A stretch of 64,000 nucleotides of DNA from Marinilabilia salmonicolor (GTDB taxonomy: Bacteria; Bacteroidota; Bacteroidia; Bacteroidales; Marinilabiliaceae), in NCBI RefSeq assembly GCF_003003035.1, contig NZ_PVTS01000003.1, positions 248,001-312,000 of the forward strand, in the 5' to 3' direction. Both the position numbers and the translations under genes were made by a program. Each line of letters starts with the position of its first letter. The stretch's first letter is position 1. The notes beneath the pieces were generated by a model, which saw only the letters and a list, made by a program, of their open reading frames with translations, searched no databases and had not been told where the DNA came from. Below, piece after piece: positions 19,384-28,098 of this stretch.

Positions 19384-19506
19384 AGAAGCCGAAGGTCTTT
19401 AAGCAATAGCCCCGGGCTATTGCTATCAGGCCTTCAGCCTGTTTACATCTTACCTGCCTTATATATAAAGCAGGTTACCATACAACGGATGAAACGAGTT
19501 CCATCC
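19384..19506. repeat. Chain of four to five short hairpins upstream of the tolC-like gene
   Basis: In the 460 bp without a gene between 19075 and 19534, several palindromes follow each other: AGCAATAGC...GCTATTGCT (19402-19423), CAGGC-CTTCA-GCCTG (19428-19442), ACCTGC...GCAGGT (19452-19475) and GATGAAAC/GTTCCATC (19489-19506). A weaker AAGCC/GGTCTT pair is near 19386. The first resembles AGCAATGG...CCATTGCT near the transposase gene (43976-43999). The part from 19075 to 19383 shows no feature that I can name. Confidence 0.6.
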
Positions 19507-19534
19507 TATCAAAACTTAGATAAACTATTAACAA
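19486..19534 (+). promoter_or_regulatory. Short member of the GATGAAACGAG / GAGTTCCAT leader family before the tolC-like gene
   Basis: The block GATGAAACGAGTTCCATC (19489-19506) is followed by a TAA-rich spacer that ends at the start codon at 19535. The same order, GAAACGAG then GAGTTCCAT, a TAA/AATT-rich spacer and the ATG, is seen before the acrB-like gene (22090-22316) and before the Gfo/Idh gene (42790-42972). This copy lacks the inner hairpins of the others. Confidence 0.5.
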
Positions 19535-20911
19535 ATGAAGCCAGGAAACATAAAATTGAGAGGGCTGCTGTATGCTTTTTGCCTCTGGGCCTCAACAACA
19601 ACCATTGAGGCTCAAACCGGGGATACTCTGTCATTTACTTTAGAACAGGCTATAGAATATGCATCAGTCCATGCCTATGAAAAGATAAATTCGGAATATG
19701 ATGTAGCGTCGGCAAAGAAAAAAATCTGGGAAACCATCGCTTCAGGTCTGCCTCAAGTTGATTTTTCAGCGCAGTACAATCATTCCATTGATGTACCTGT
19801 AAGTTTACTTCCTGCAGAAATTATCCCCGAAGATATGCGCCCACCCGGAATTGGATCCGGAGATAAAATTCCTGTTTCATTTGGAACAGCCTACGACGGA
19901 AGCTATTCCCTCTCGGTGTCTCAGATGATTTTCAACGGATCCTACTTCGTTGGGCTGCAAGCCACTCAGGTATTTCTGGATTTAACCCGCCATCAGGCCA
20001 CCAAAACAGAGATTGAGGTCCGTGATGCAGTGGCCAAAGCATGTTATCTGGTGCTGTCGGCTGAAGAAAACATAAAGGCGTTTAATGAAAATCTGGAGGT
20101 CAACAAAGCTTTACTTCAGGAAACAGAGGCTCTTTACGAAAGTGGCTTCCGGGAATCCATGGATGTATCCCAGCTGAAGTTGATGGTTCGCGAATCTGAA
20201 AAACAGATTTTGGAAATCAAACGAAACCAGGAGGTGGCCATGGCTGTGTTGCGTTTCTCCATGGGGCTGAATGAAAACCAGCCAATAAAACTAACCGAAG
20301 ATTTTGCGGCTCTTTCACAGGAGGCCATCAGTGGGGAGGTTAAGAAATCAGGGTGGTCGCCGGAGGAACATATTGATTTCAAGCTGGCCTCCACCAACGT
20401 AAAGAGCGAAAAGCTGCAACTTAAAAACCTAAGAGTTCAGTATTTACCCAAAATCAACGCATTCTATACCTATCAGAAAACAGGTTACGGAGATGAATGG
20501 AACATCTTTGGCGACGAATGGTACAAGGCTCAGTTTGTGGGCTTATCCGTTTCAGTCCCCATCTTCTCCTCCGGAATGCGCAATGCACAGGCAATGCAAC
20601 AAAAACTGGCATGGGAAAAAAGCAAAAACATCAGAACTCAAACCATGCAACAGATAAAAACCAGTGGATTAACGGCCTTAACAGATTACAACAGTGCCAT
20701 CGATCAATATGAAATTGCGTCGGAAAGTAAGGTGCTGGCCCTTGACATTTATGAAAAAACAAAAACCAGATTCTCTAACGGAATGACAGGAAGCTTTGAA
20801 CTGACCCAACAACAAGGTCAGTACATTCAGGCACAGATAAACCACGTCAGGGCAGCCCTGGCAGTACTTAACTTCCGAAATGCTTATCTGAAAGCAACCG
20901 GAAAACTCTGA
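19535..20911 (+). CDS. TolC family outer-membrane efflux protein
   Basis: The 458-residue protein has a signal peptide (to about residue 26, ASTTTIEAQ) and the two repeated helical-hairpin/beta-strand units of TolC proteins: LSFTLEQAIEYA at 32-43 and the long coiled helices around 165-225 and 370-440. It forms the outer-membrane channel of a tripartite pump with the HlyD-like protein 30 bp downstream and the RND pump after it. An alternative reading frame from 19420 overlaps its 5' end and is not coding. Expression may depend on the repeated leader directly before its ATG. Confidence 0.9.
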   Translation: MKPGNIKLRGLLYAFCLWASTTTIEAQTGDTLSFTLEQAIEYASVHAYEKINSEYDVASAKKKIWETIASGLPQVDFSAQYNHSIDVPVSLLPAEIIPEDMRPPGIGSGDKIPVSFGTAYDGSYSLSVSQMIFNGSYFVGLQATQVFLDLTRHQATKTEIEVRDAVAKACYLVLSAEENIKAFNENLEVNKALLQETEALYESGFRESMDVSQLKLMVRESEKQILEIKRNQEVAMAVLRFSMGLNENQPIKLTEDFAALSQEAISGEVKKSGWSPEEHIDFKLASTNVKSEKLQLKNLRVQYLPKINAFYTYQKTGYGDEWNIFGDEWYKAQFVGLSVSVPIFSSGMRNAQAMQQKLAWEKSKNIRTQTMQQIKTSGLTALTDYNSAIDQYEIASESKVLALDIYEKTKTRFSNGMTGSFELTQQQGQYIQAQINHVRAALAVLNFRNAYLKATGKL

Positions 20912-20941
20912 TGATTAATACACCATTCAAAAAAAGACACC

Positions 20942-22078
20942 ATGATACGATTATTCATTCTTTTATCCCTTTTGATTTCAGCCATCCTCGCGGAAGGATG
21001 CAGTGCAAATGCTCCCGCCGATGAACAGGAAATGAAAAAAGAACAACTCGAAAATTATCGAAGAGAACTAAACGACCTAAAGGCGAAAATTGTTGATCTG
21101 GAGGCCGAACTGAATTCCGGAACGCCTGCAAATGCAGTAAACGTAGAGATTTCAGCCCTTCAACCTGTCAATTTCGAACAATTTATTGAGGCATCAGGTA
21201 TTGTATCCACCGACCAGAATATTATTGTAAGCCCCGAAACTGCGGGCATCATTCAGTCCATTCTGATAAAAGAGGGGGATGATGTAAAAAAAGGGCAGAT
21301 ACTCGCCAAACTTAATACCGAATCGATCCGGCAATCCATAGAGGAGATAAAAGTAAACCTTCAACTGGCCACAACTCTGTTTCAAAGAAGAGAGAAACTT
21401 TGGGAACAAAATATCGGCAGTGAAGTGGAGCTGCTCCAGGCTGAATCAAACATGATGGCGCTTCAGAAAAAACTCCAGGGACTGGAAGCTCAGATGGATA
21501 TGGCGCTTGTGAAAGCTCCCATTTCAGGAGTAGTCGATGATTTGTTGCAGAAGCAAGGCGAAATGGCGGGACCAGCAATTCCATTCGCCCGAATCGTAAA
21601 TCTGGAAGAGATCTACATTACAGCTGATGTCTCCGAGGAATATTTGAACAAAATCAATCAGGGCGATTCTGTAGATGTATTTTTCCCGGTCCCGGGAATT
21701 CTCAAAAAAGCAACTATTTTCAGAACCTCAGCTGTAATTGACCCCGATAGCAGAACTTTTTCCATAAGGGCAGACCTTAAAAACAATGATCTGAGCCTTC
21801 AACCAAACCTGATGGGTGAAATGCGCATGCGAATCTCACACATCCCGGATGCATTGGTAGTTCCATCTATTCTGGTGAAGAAAGACTTCAATGGAGAATT
21901 CTTATTCGTTGTTTCGACGGATGAAAACGACATTTCCAGAGCCGAAAAAAGATACATTACCACCGGCATTAAAGACAACAATAATACGGTGGTTACCAAT
22001 GGTCTGATGGAAGGAACAAAAATAATCACAAAAGGATTTGCACAGGTTACCAATGGTTCTGCTCTTAATATCAATTAG
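20942..22078 (+). CDS. RND efflux periplasmic adaptor (HlyD/MFP family), probable lipoprotein
   Basis: The 378-residue protein has an N-terminal hydrophobic signal ending in LAEGC (Cys 20), a weak but possible lipobox. A coiled coil follows at 30-60 (MKKEQLENYRRELNDLKAKI), then the lipoyl half-motif IIVSPETAGIIQSILIKEGDDVKKGQ near 95-120, a helical hairpin to about 185, the second lipoyl half (ALVKAPISGVVDDLLQKQGE) and beta-barrel domains. It bridges TolC and the RND pump in the periplasm. It is 30 bp after the tolC-like gene, while 238 bp of repeated leader DNA separate it from the pump gene. Confidence 0.9.
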   Translation: MIRLFILLSLLISAILAEGCSANAPADEQEMKKEQLENYRRELNDLKAKIVDLEAELNSGTPANAVNVEISALQPVNFEQFIEASGIVSTDQNIIVSPETAGIIQSILIKEGDDVKKGQILAKLNTESIRQSIEEIKVNLQLATTLFQRREKLWEQNIGSEVELLQAESNMMALQKKLQGLEAQMDMALVKAPISGVVDDLLQKQGEMAGPAIPFARIVNLEEIYITADVSEEYLNKINQGDSVDVFFPVPGILKKATIFRTSAVIDPDSRTFSIRADLKNNDLSLQPNLMGEMRMRISHIPDALVVPSILVKKDFNGEFLFVVSTDENDISRAEKRYITTGIKDNNNTVVTNGLMEGTKIITKGFAQVTNGSALNIN

Positions 22079-22089
22079 GCTTTGTATAA

Positions 22090-22316
22090 GTCACAGTCCC
22101 GATGAAACAAGTATGCAGCTTTTGTTTCTCATGGTTGTCACTACCTGTCCCGATAAGTCGGGGAAAGGGTAGTATAAAGAAAACACGAGTTCCATTAAAC
22201 TTTTATAATCAAATTTTACACTAACGAAACGAGCATGGCATTGATTGCCTCAAAAGAACATGTATAAGTTCTTACATGCGAGCTCCATACGACCTTAATT
22301 AATAAATTTTATACGG
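22090..22316 (+). promoter_or_regulatory. Two-unit structured leader between the adaptor and RND pump genes
   Basis: Unit 1 runs from GATGAAACAAG (22101) to CGAGTTCCATTAAAC...AATCAAATTTTACACT. Unit 2 runs from GAAACGAGCATGG (22226) to CGAGCTCCATACGACC...TAAATTTTATACG and ends at the pump ATG (22317). Unit 1 contains a nested hairpin (22140-22173, ACTACC/GGTAGT around CCCGA/TCGGG). Unit 2 has GGCA/TGCC and AAGAAC/GTTCTT hairpins, the latter closing an ATGTATAA loop identical to that at 42916-42923. Tiny ORFs are present: 22102-22224 (40 codons) and 22235-22267 (MALIASKEHV). This may be an RNA element, a translational leader or a degenerate mobile repeat. Confidence 0.55.
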
Positions 22317-25300
22317 ATGAATCAATATACCGACAGCGACAGCGATAAAAAGGTGGAAAGAAAATTTGGTCCTACCGTTGCCGCGCTGAAAAACAAAAAC
22401 ACCATTTTCATACTTACAGTCTTTTTGTTCGTCGCAGGACTGATGTCGTATAACAGCATGCAACGGGAACTGTTTCCCGAGATTGTTGTCCCATACATAA
22501 TGGTCTCAACCCCTTACCCGGGAAACAGCCCCCTTGACATAGAAAATTTAGTAACCCGCCCAATCGAAAAAGAGCTCAAGAATCTCACAGGAGTCAAAGA
22601 GATGTCCTCCGCATCTTATCAGGATATGAGTCTTATTCTGTTGGAATTTGAAACTGATGTGGAGGTTCAGAAAGCACTTCAGGACACCAAAGATCAGGTT
22701 GACAAAGCAAAAAGTGAACTGCCGGATGATCTGGAAACCGATCCCATTACGGAAGACCTGGATTTCTCGGAATTTCCGGTTCTTAACATCAATCTTTCGG
22801 GAGATTACAGCATTTATGAACTGAAAAAATTCGCCGAGGACCTCCAGGAGGAATTTGAATCGCTTCGTGAAATTCGTGAAGCTGACATAAAAGGAGTGGA
22901 TGAGCGGGAAATAAAGGTTCATGTAGATCCCCGGAAACTGGAAAACACGAATCTTCAATTCAGCGATATTGAATTTGCTCTGATGACTGAAAATGTAACC
23001 ATTGGAGCCGGTGAAATCATTGTTGACGGCACCCGTCGTGCAGTACGAACAGAAGCGGATTACAAGAATATGGACGACATCCGCAATACCATCGTAAAAA
23101 GTGAAGCGGGTAAGGTTGTATATCTCAGAGATATCGCCCGAATCATAGACGGGTTTGAGGAGCGCTCCTCCATTTCAAGGCTAAACAAGCAACCGGTTGT
23201 GACGCTGTCAATAGTAAAAAAGGGGGGCGAAAATCTGTTGGATGCCACAGATAAAATCTTTTCCATCATCAACAAAAAACAAGTTGACAACACACTGCCT
23301 CAGGACCTGAACATTACCATTACCGACGACCAATCCGTCTATATCCGTGACCAGATAAGCAATCTGGAGAACTCCATCATTATGGGGATGCTGTTTGTCA
23401 TGGTGGTACTTTACCTGTTCATGGGACTGCGGAATGCCATCTTTACAGGTCTTGCAATCCCCATGTCGATGTTTATATCTTTTCTGATATTGGGAGAGAC
23501 CGGATATACCATCAACACCATGATTCTGTTTGCTTTACTGATGGCATTGGGAATGCTGGTGGACAACGCCATTGTTGCTGTGGAAAACACCTATCGCCAC
23601 TTTGAGGAAGGTTACCCGAGATTTAAAGCAGTTCAGAAAGGGGTAAGCGAAATTGCCATGCCCATCATCAGTTCGACGGCAACAACCCTCGCAGCTTTTT
23701 TTCCGCTGCTTTTCTGGCCGGGCATAATGGGTGAGTTTATGAAGTATCTTCCCATTACCCTGATTATTGTGTTAGCTTCCTCCCTGTTTGTGGCATTGGT
23801 CTTGAATCCGGTTTTTGCTTTGCAATTTATGATTCATGAGAAAGCGGCTAAAGGAAAAGAAAATCATCGAAAACTCTTTATTATTACGGGAAGTCTGGCA
23901 TTTATTGGCATTATCAGCTACCTCTTTGGAAGCATCCTTTGGGGTAACCTGATGGTATTACCCCTTTTGATTTCCTTGCTTAACATTTATATTCTTAAGC
24001 CGGGTGCCTATAATTTTCAACATAAAGTTTTGCCGCGTCTGGAGCAAATGTACGAAGCAACACTAATAAAAGCGATGGGTCGCAACACTTCCAAATGGTT
24101 ATTCTTCGGGATGATTGTGTTACTATTCTTTTCAATGATTTTTTACGGTTTAACAAATCCGTTTGTCATTTTCTTCCCTGACAATGAGCCAAAAACCGTA
24201 TTCATTACCATGGAACTGCCTTTGGGTACAGACATCGAAAAAACCAACGAGATCTCTTACGAGGCAGAGGCAATCATTGAGGCAACTTTGCAGCCGTACA
24301 ATCATATTGTGCAATCAGTGGGAGTAAATGTAGGAAACGGAAAGGGAGACTTTTTCGAGGCCAGCCGAAGCCCCAACAAAGCGCTCACGACCATTACCTT
24401 CCTGGATTATCAATACCGGGATGGCATCAGTACCTCACGCATTATGAAGGAGCTGTCGGACACCCTCAGAACCTATACCGGTGCCAAATTCTTTGTGGAA
24501 AAAGAGGAGAACGGACCTCCGGTTGGAAAGCCTGTAAACATAGAGATTTCAGGAAACGATTTTGAGCCTCTGGTAAATCTGGCCACCAGAATCAAAAAAA
24601 CCATCGACAACAGTCATATCGAAGGAATTGAGAACCTGGAGATGGACATCAATATGAATAAGCCTCAGATGGAAATTCATATAGACCGGGATAAGGTACG
24701 TCGAATGGGGCTCTCGACCCAAATGGTTGCCGGTGCGTTGAGAACAGCACTTTACGGAGTAAAAGCCGACACCTACAAAGACGGAGAAGATGAATACGAT
24801 ATTATGATACGACTGGATGATCGCTTCCGTCATGACGTAACATCATTGATGAACTTTAAAATAAAAATTGAAAAAGACGGCCAAAGTTATCACATTCCGA
24901 TTTCAGCAGTGGCCGATTACACTTATGGATCTACTTATGAAGACATCAAGAGAATAGACAACACACGGGTGGTAACCCTTTCATCCAACGTCATAGAGGG
25001 CTATAATGCCAATCAGATTAATGCGGACATCAAAAAAATCCTGAATAATGAAGAAATACCGGCGGGCTACAGATGGAAAATGACAGGAGAGCAGGAAGAC
25101 CAGAAAGAAACCTCGGACTTTCTTTTTAAGGCCCTGCTTATTGCGGTAGCGCTGATTGCCATGATTCTGATTACGCAGTTCAACTCAGTGGCAAAACCGG
25201 TGATAATTCTGGCGACCGTATTTTTGAGTACCATTGGTGTTTTCATGGGGCTGGGAACCTTTCAGATGGATTTTGTTATCCTGATGACAGGTGTCGGAAT

Positions 25301-25718
25301 CGTTTCGCTTGCAGGAGTTGTTGTGAACAATGGAATTGTGTTAATCGATTACATCGACATTGTGCGAAAAGAAAAAAAGCTGGAATTAAATCTATCCGAA
25401 AAGGAGAGATTATCCAGGTCGGATGAGATAAAATCTGTGATAAAGGCCGGAAAAACCAGGTTGCGCCCTGTTTTGCTGACCGCAATTACAACGGTTTTGG
25501 GACTGTTGCCACTGGCCACGGGAATGAACTTTGATTTTACAGGCCTTTTAAACCATCTGGATCCAAACATCTATTTCGGAGGAGACAATGCAGACTTCTG
25601 GGGTCCTATGGCCTGGACCGTCATATTCGGACTTACTACAGCCACCTTCCTGACATTGGTAATGGTTCCTGTGATGTACAATTTGGCGGTCAGGATCCGT
25701 AACAGAATAAACAATTAA
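22317..25718 (+). CDS. RND multidrug/metal efflux pump (AcrB/MexB superfamily)
   Basis: The 1133-residue protein has the HAE1-type RND plan: helix 1 near residues 25-48, a periplasmic porter domain, a helix block at about 345-545 with LMALGMLVDNAIVAVENTYRH (motif D-x-A-x-x-x-x-E), a second porter domain and a final helix block from about 935 with GVVVNNGIVLIDYI and RLRPVLLTAITTVLGLLPLATG. It uses the proton gradient to export drugs or other hydrophobic compounds together with the adaptor and TolC genes upstream. Inserts between helices (for example around 515-560) are longer than in AcrB (1049 residues). The start is fixed by the leader, whose last repeat ends in the ATG. Confidence 0.93.
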   Translation: MNQYTDSDSDKKVERKFGPTVAALKNKNTIFILTVFLFVAGLMSYNSMQRELFPEIVVPYIMVSTPYPGNSPLDIENLVTRPIEKELKNLTGVKEMSSASYQDMSLILLEFETDVEVQKALQDTKDQVDKAKSELPDDLETDPITEDLDFSEFPVLNINLSGDYSIYELKKFAEDLQEEFESLREIREADIKGVDEREIKVHVDPRKLENTNLQFSDIEFALMTENVTIGAGEIIVDGTRRAVRTEADYKNMDDIRNTIVKSEAGKVVYLRDIARIIDGFEERSSISRLNKQPVVTLSIVKKGGENLLDATDKIFSIINKKQVDNTLPQDLNITITDDQSVYIRDQISNLENSIIMGMLFVMVVLYLFMGLRNAIFTGLAIPMSMFISFLILGETGYTINTMILFALLMALGMLVDNAIVAVENTYRHFEEGYPRFKAVQKGVSEIAMPIISSTATTLAAFFPLLFWPGIMGEFMKYLPITLIIVLASSLFVALVLNPVFALQFMIHEKAAKGKENHRKLFIITGSLAFIGIISYLFGSILWGNLMVLPLLISLLNIYILKPGAYNFQHKVLPRLEQMYEATLIKAMGRNTSKWLFFGMIVLLFFSMIFYGLTNPFVIFFPDNEPKTVFITMELPLGTDIEKTNEISYEAEAIIEATLQPYNHIVQSVGVNVGNGKGDFFEASRSPNKALTTITFLDYQYRDGISTSRIMKELSDTLRTYTGAKFFVEKEENGPPVGKPVNIEISGNDFEPLVNLATRIKKTIDNSHIEGIENLEMDINMNKPQMEIHIDRDKVRRMGLSTQMVAGALRTALYGVKADTYKDGEDEYDIMIRLDDRFRHDVTSLMNFKIKIEKDGQSYHIPISAVADYTYGSTYEDIKRIDNTRVVTLSSNVIEGYNANQINADIKKILNNEEIPAGYRWKMTGEQEDQKETSDFLFKALLIAVALIAMILITQFNSVAKPVIILATVFLSTIGVFMGLGTFQMDFVILMTGVGIVSLAGVVVNNGIVLIDYIDIVRKEKKLELNLSEKERLSRSDEIKSVIKAGKTRLRPVLLTAITTVLGLLPLATGMNFDFTGLLNHLDPNIYFGGDNADFWGPMAWTVIFGLTTATFLTLVMVPVMYNLAVRIRNRINN

Positions 25719-25725
25719 CCAACAG

Positions 25726-26286
25726 TTACCTGTTTCTCCATCCCCTTCTCTGCCCGTTTTGCCGGTTGCCCGGCCCTCTTCCGGGGCCGCGGCCACGCCG
25801 GTACCGGTCTATTCCGGAAATGACCTCATTAAAACGTTCCCTTTGATCGGGGGTACAAAGTTCTTTAATCTGAAGAAAATGATCTGAGGTGGCTTTCTTC
25901 AAGGCAAATTGAATATCTCCGGATTTCTCAGCCAGCTCATCCAATCGATTTTCATCGGGATGCTCTTTCTTTATCTCATCCAGGATATTCAGGTCAATGC
26001 TGTCGAGTTGTTCCAGATACAAAGCAGCTTGTTGGCGGTACTGACGTTCAATTTGGGAAAAATCTGCAATTTGCTCTTCCGAAAACTCCAGAACACTGAC
26101 CATCTGATTAAACCCGGCCCCAACTCCGGGGTTGGTGGATCCCGGTATGTTTCGATACACCGTTTCGGTTTGCTCCTCATCAGTAGAAGAAACAGGGGGT
26201 GAATACCACCACTGAAATAGCCCCCATCCGACAACAAAAGCAATTACCGAAATAAGGATAAAAAATATGATTTGTCTTTTATTCAT
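25726..26286 (-). CDS. Spy/CpxP-like periplasmic heavy-metal sensor family protein
   Basis: Starting at 26286 (MNKRQIIFF) gives 186 residues; the upstream in-frame ATG at 26358 lies within the anti-sigma gene. One N-terminal membrane helix (residues 5-25) anchors a helical periplasmic domain with the family pattern: LEFSEEQIADFSQIERQYRQQ and later LCTPDQRERFNEVI, the LTxxQ-like repeats of Spy/ZraP proteins. The tail is Gly-Arg rich (RRGRGPGRGPGNRQ). The start overlaps the anti-sigma gene by 8 bp, so it is the third gene of a sigma/anti-sigma/effector operon and may modulate the envelope-stress response. The metal-binding role is not proven by sequence. Confidence 0.8.
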   Translation of the reverse strand: MNKRQIIFFILISVIAFVVGWGLFQWWYSPPVSSTDEEQTETVYRNIPGSTNPGVGAGFNQMVSVLEFSEEQIADFSQIERQYRQQAALYLEQLDSIDLNILDEIKKEHPDENRLDELAEKSGDIQFALKKATSDHFLQIKELCTPDQRERFNEVISGIDRYRRGRGPGRGPGNRQNGQRRGWRNR

Positions 26287-26704
26287 AAGAATAAGTATTA
26301 AGCCAGATGTCCTCCAATTGCGACCCCGGATTGTCAGAGAAAAAATAATCGGTGGCAATTACCTCAGAGGTGTCAGCCAGCGACGACGGTTCGGAACTGG
26401 TAAAGAGACTGGCAGAGAAAAAACCCATCAGTAAAACGACCAACGAAAAGACAGATGCAAGAACAGGACGAACCATCACCTTCCCGGGTTTCTCAGCACT
26501 TTCTATTTGGGCCATGATTCTGGTCGTTACAAAAGGAGAAATCTTTTTCGCCTTTTCTTCTGCCACAAAATCAAAAAGCAACTTCGTTTTTTCAAACGCT
26601 TCCATACATGACACACAATTGCTCATGTGCACCTCCATTTCCCGGGGAACTTCACCGGGCTGCTGAAGCAGGGCCAACTGATTATTAAATTCTTTACATG
26701 TCAT
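26279..26704 (-). CDS. Membrane-bound anti-sigma factor with zinc finger
   Basis: The 141-residue protein has the ZAS motif H26-x3-C30-x2-C33 (HMSNCVSC), an N-terminal helical domain and one membrane helix at about 80-100 (VRPVLASVFSLVVLLMGFF). A short periplasmic tail follows. It should hold the ECF sigma factor encoded 12 bp upstream at the membrane until a signal releases it. It overlaps the Spy-like gene by 8 bp, consistent with co-translation. Confidence 0.88.
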   Translation of the reverse strand: MTCKEFNNQLALLQQPGEVPREMEVHMSNCVSCMEAFEKTKLLFDFVAEEKAKKISPFVTTRIMAQIESAEKPGKVMVRPVLASVFSLVVLLMGFFSASLFTSSEPSSLADTSEVIATDYFFSDNPGSQLEDIWLNTYSYE

Positions 26705-26716
26705 TCTTCTATGCTT

Positions 26717-27262
26717 TTAACGGGACAGCAATCCCTGTAATTTTTTCCTTGCCCTAAATATAAGGCTCTCAGTAGCTTTGGGTGACATTTCCAAAACATC
26801 TGCAACCTCTGTCAGACTCAATTCCTGATAATAAAACAATACAAATGCCTTTTTTTGCCTGGTCTTTAACTTACTGACCGCATTTTTTATCTGTTCACGC
26901 TGTTCACTACGCATCAGATTGTTCTCAGCATCTTCGTCGGCATATCCCGATTCTGTCACCTCATCATTAATGCCGGTAAAAGTTCTTAATTTATTCCTTC
27001 GTGTCTGATTGATGGCTTTGTTTACGGATATCCGGTATAACCAGGTGGAAAATGCAGCACGCCTGTCAAAAGATTCCAGTGCATTCCATGCTTTTACAAA
27101 AATTTCCTGAGTCAGATCCTCTGCATCATCCGTATTGTGCAGAAACCCCATGCATGTTTGAAACACTTTCTGACGATATCTGTCCACCAGCACGGAAAAG
27201 GCTTCGGTTTTACCTTCCTGTGCCTGTTGCACCAAATCAATGTCTGTCGGGGTTGTCTGCAT
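26717..27262 (-). CDS. ECF-type RNA polymerase sigma factor
   Basis: The 181-residue protein contains only sigma regions 2 and 4. Region 2 shows DAEDLTQEIFVKAWNALESF and FSTWLYRISVNKAINQTRR. Region 4 shows LSLTEVADVLEMSPKATESLIFRARKKL with the helix-turn-helix. It leads the operon sigma, anti-sigma, Spy-like protein. A perfect inverted repeat lies 41-65 bp upstream of the start codon and could be part of autoregulation. The adjacent secreted Gly-rich protein on the same strand could be a target. Confidence 0.93.
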   Translation of the reverse strand: MQTTPTDIDLVQQAQEGKTEAFSVLVDRYRQKVFQTCMGFLHNTDDAEDLTQEIFVKAWNALESFDRRAAFSTWLYRISVNKAINQTRRNKLRTFTGINDEVTESGYADEDAENNLMRSEQREQIKNAVSKLKTRQKKAFVLFYYQELSLTEVADVLEMSPKATESLIFRARKKLQGLLSR

Positions 27263-27302
27263 TTATTCTTCCGGAAAACTGCAATTACATTTATAGAAAT
27301 GA

Positions 27303-27327
27303 AGAGATGCAAATACACTGCATCTCT
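27303..27327. promoter_or_regulatory. Perfect inverted repeat in the promoter region of the sigma gene
   Basis: AGAGATGCA (27303-27311) and TGCATCTCT (27319-27327) form a 9-bp arm palindrome with a 7-bp centre. On the minus strand the centre reads GTGTATT and, with the following TGC, gives TGTATTTGC, one base from the -7 element TAnnTTTGC. A repressor site or a leader hairpin are both possible. Confidence 0.5.
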
Positions 27328-27377
27328 CCCAGTCCTGTTACGAAGTTAAACATATTTTGTATGCCGCATCATTTAAT

Positions 27378-27479
27378 GTTTGTCCATAAAGTACCATTTA
27401 CTGCGTTACGCTTGTAACTGGCACTTTCTTGACAAACACATTACTATAAACAAATTTTACTTAGTTTATAGCCCGAAAC
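27378..27479. mobile_element. MITE-like palindromic element, copy 3 (short, inverted)
   Basis: The 102-bp stretch is an inverted, internally shortened relative of the elements at 1982-2165 and 59248-59410. Shared blocks include TGTCCATAAAGTACCATTTA, CTGCGTTACGCTTG and AACTGGCACTTTCTTGAC, read here on the plus strand. The central long hairpin is missing. The right end (GAAAC, 27475-27479) abuts TACTTA and completes the TAG stop of the Gly-rich gene. The left flank TTTAAT no longer matches, which suggests an older insertion. It separates the sigma promoter region from the Gly-rich gene. Confidence 0.65.
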
Positions 27480-27865
27480 TACTTAACGGGGGCATTTCCC
27501 TGACCTCTGCCACTTCCATCACGCAAACGTCCGGTTCCGTTTTCCTGGTTATCACAGGTTCCGTTTTTGTTGGAGTCAACAAAATTTCCATTACCTCCAC
27601 GTCCCTGTCCGTTTCCACGACGACCAAGGCCTTTTCCTTGTCCGCGCCCCTCACCGTTACCATTTCCGGGGCCTAACCCTTTACCGGGTCGTTTACCATC
27701 ATAATTGTCACAAACACCATCATTGTTGTTATCCACAAATCCGGTGCGTACATTTTCTGTTGTTTCTTTTTTCTGATCATTATCAGATTTGGTTTGTGCA
27801 TTCACGTTATTGGCTGCAAAAGCAAAACCTGCTACCAATGCTAAAGTTAAAACTACCTTTTTCAT
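27479..27865 (-). CDS. Small secreted Gly-rich protein with two EF-hand-like loops
   Basis: The 128-residue product has a signal peptide (residues 1-24, ending VNAQ). The rest is Gly/Asn/Arg rich and carries two calcium-loop-like motifs, DNNNDGVCDN (45-54) and DSNKNGTCDN (97-106), separated by a GKGLGPGNGNGEGRGQGK linker. Each loop contains one Cys. The family is not named to my knowledge. Its position behind the sigma, anti-sigma and Spy-like genes and its similar GRG-rich composition to the Spy-like tail suggest a shared envelope-stress or metal role, which is inference. The stop TAG is formed with the last base of the adjoining palindromic element. Confidence 0.75.
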   Translation of the reverse strand: MKKVVLTLALVAGFAFAANNVNAQTKSDNDQKKETTENVRTGFVDNNNDGVCDNYDGKRPGKGLGPGNGNGEGRGQGKGLGRRGNGQGRGGNGNFVDSNKNGTCDNQENGTGRLRDGSGRGQGNAPVK

Positions 27866-28048
27866 AATACTATCTTTTTAATTTGTTTTCATCCTTTTGA
27901 CATCAGAGAAAAGCAAATCATTCGTTTTTTTTCACTATTTGAAAAAAAAATCATTGGAGTTCAGCAGAAAATCAAGCTTGCATTATAGAAGCCAGGGAGG
28001 GTTTTGGGCATCAGATTGCAACTTTTTTCAAAAAAATTATTGCAACTG

Positions 28049-28080
28049 TTTGTATTTTGGATAAAGTTGTCCATATTTGC
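28049..28080 (+). promoter_or_regulatory. Promoter of the methionine leader and metY
   Basis: TTTG (28049-28052) and CATATTTGC (28072-28080) are spaced by 19 bp. This matches the Bacteroidota consensus TTTG-N19-TAnnTTTG with one mismatch and equals the spacing before the tRNA at 39433. Transcription would start near 28085, about 14 nt before the leader ORF. The preceding 27866-28048 shows no gene. Confidence 0.7.
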
Positions 28081-28098
28081 ACAGAGATAATTTATTGA

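Noticed and set aside
19420-19608. A 62-codon frame overlapping the start of the tolC-like gene
   Set aside because: It runs through the hairpin string and out of frame into tolC; the tolC signal peptide fixes the real frame.
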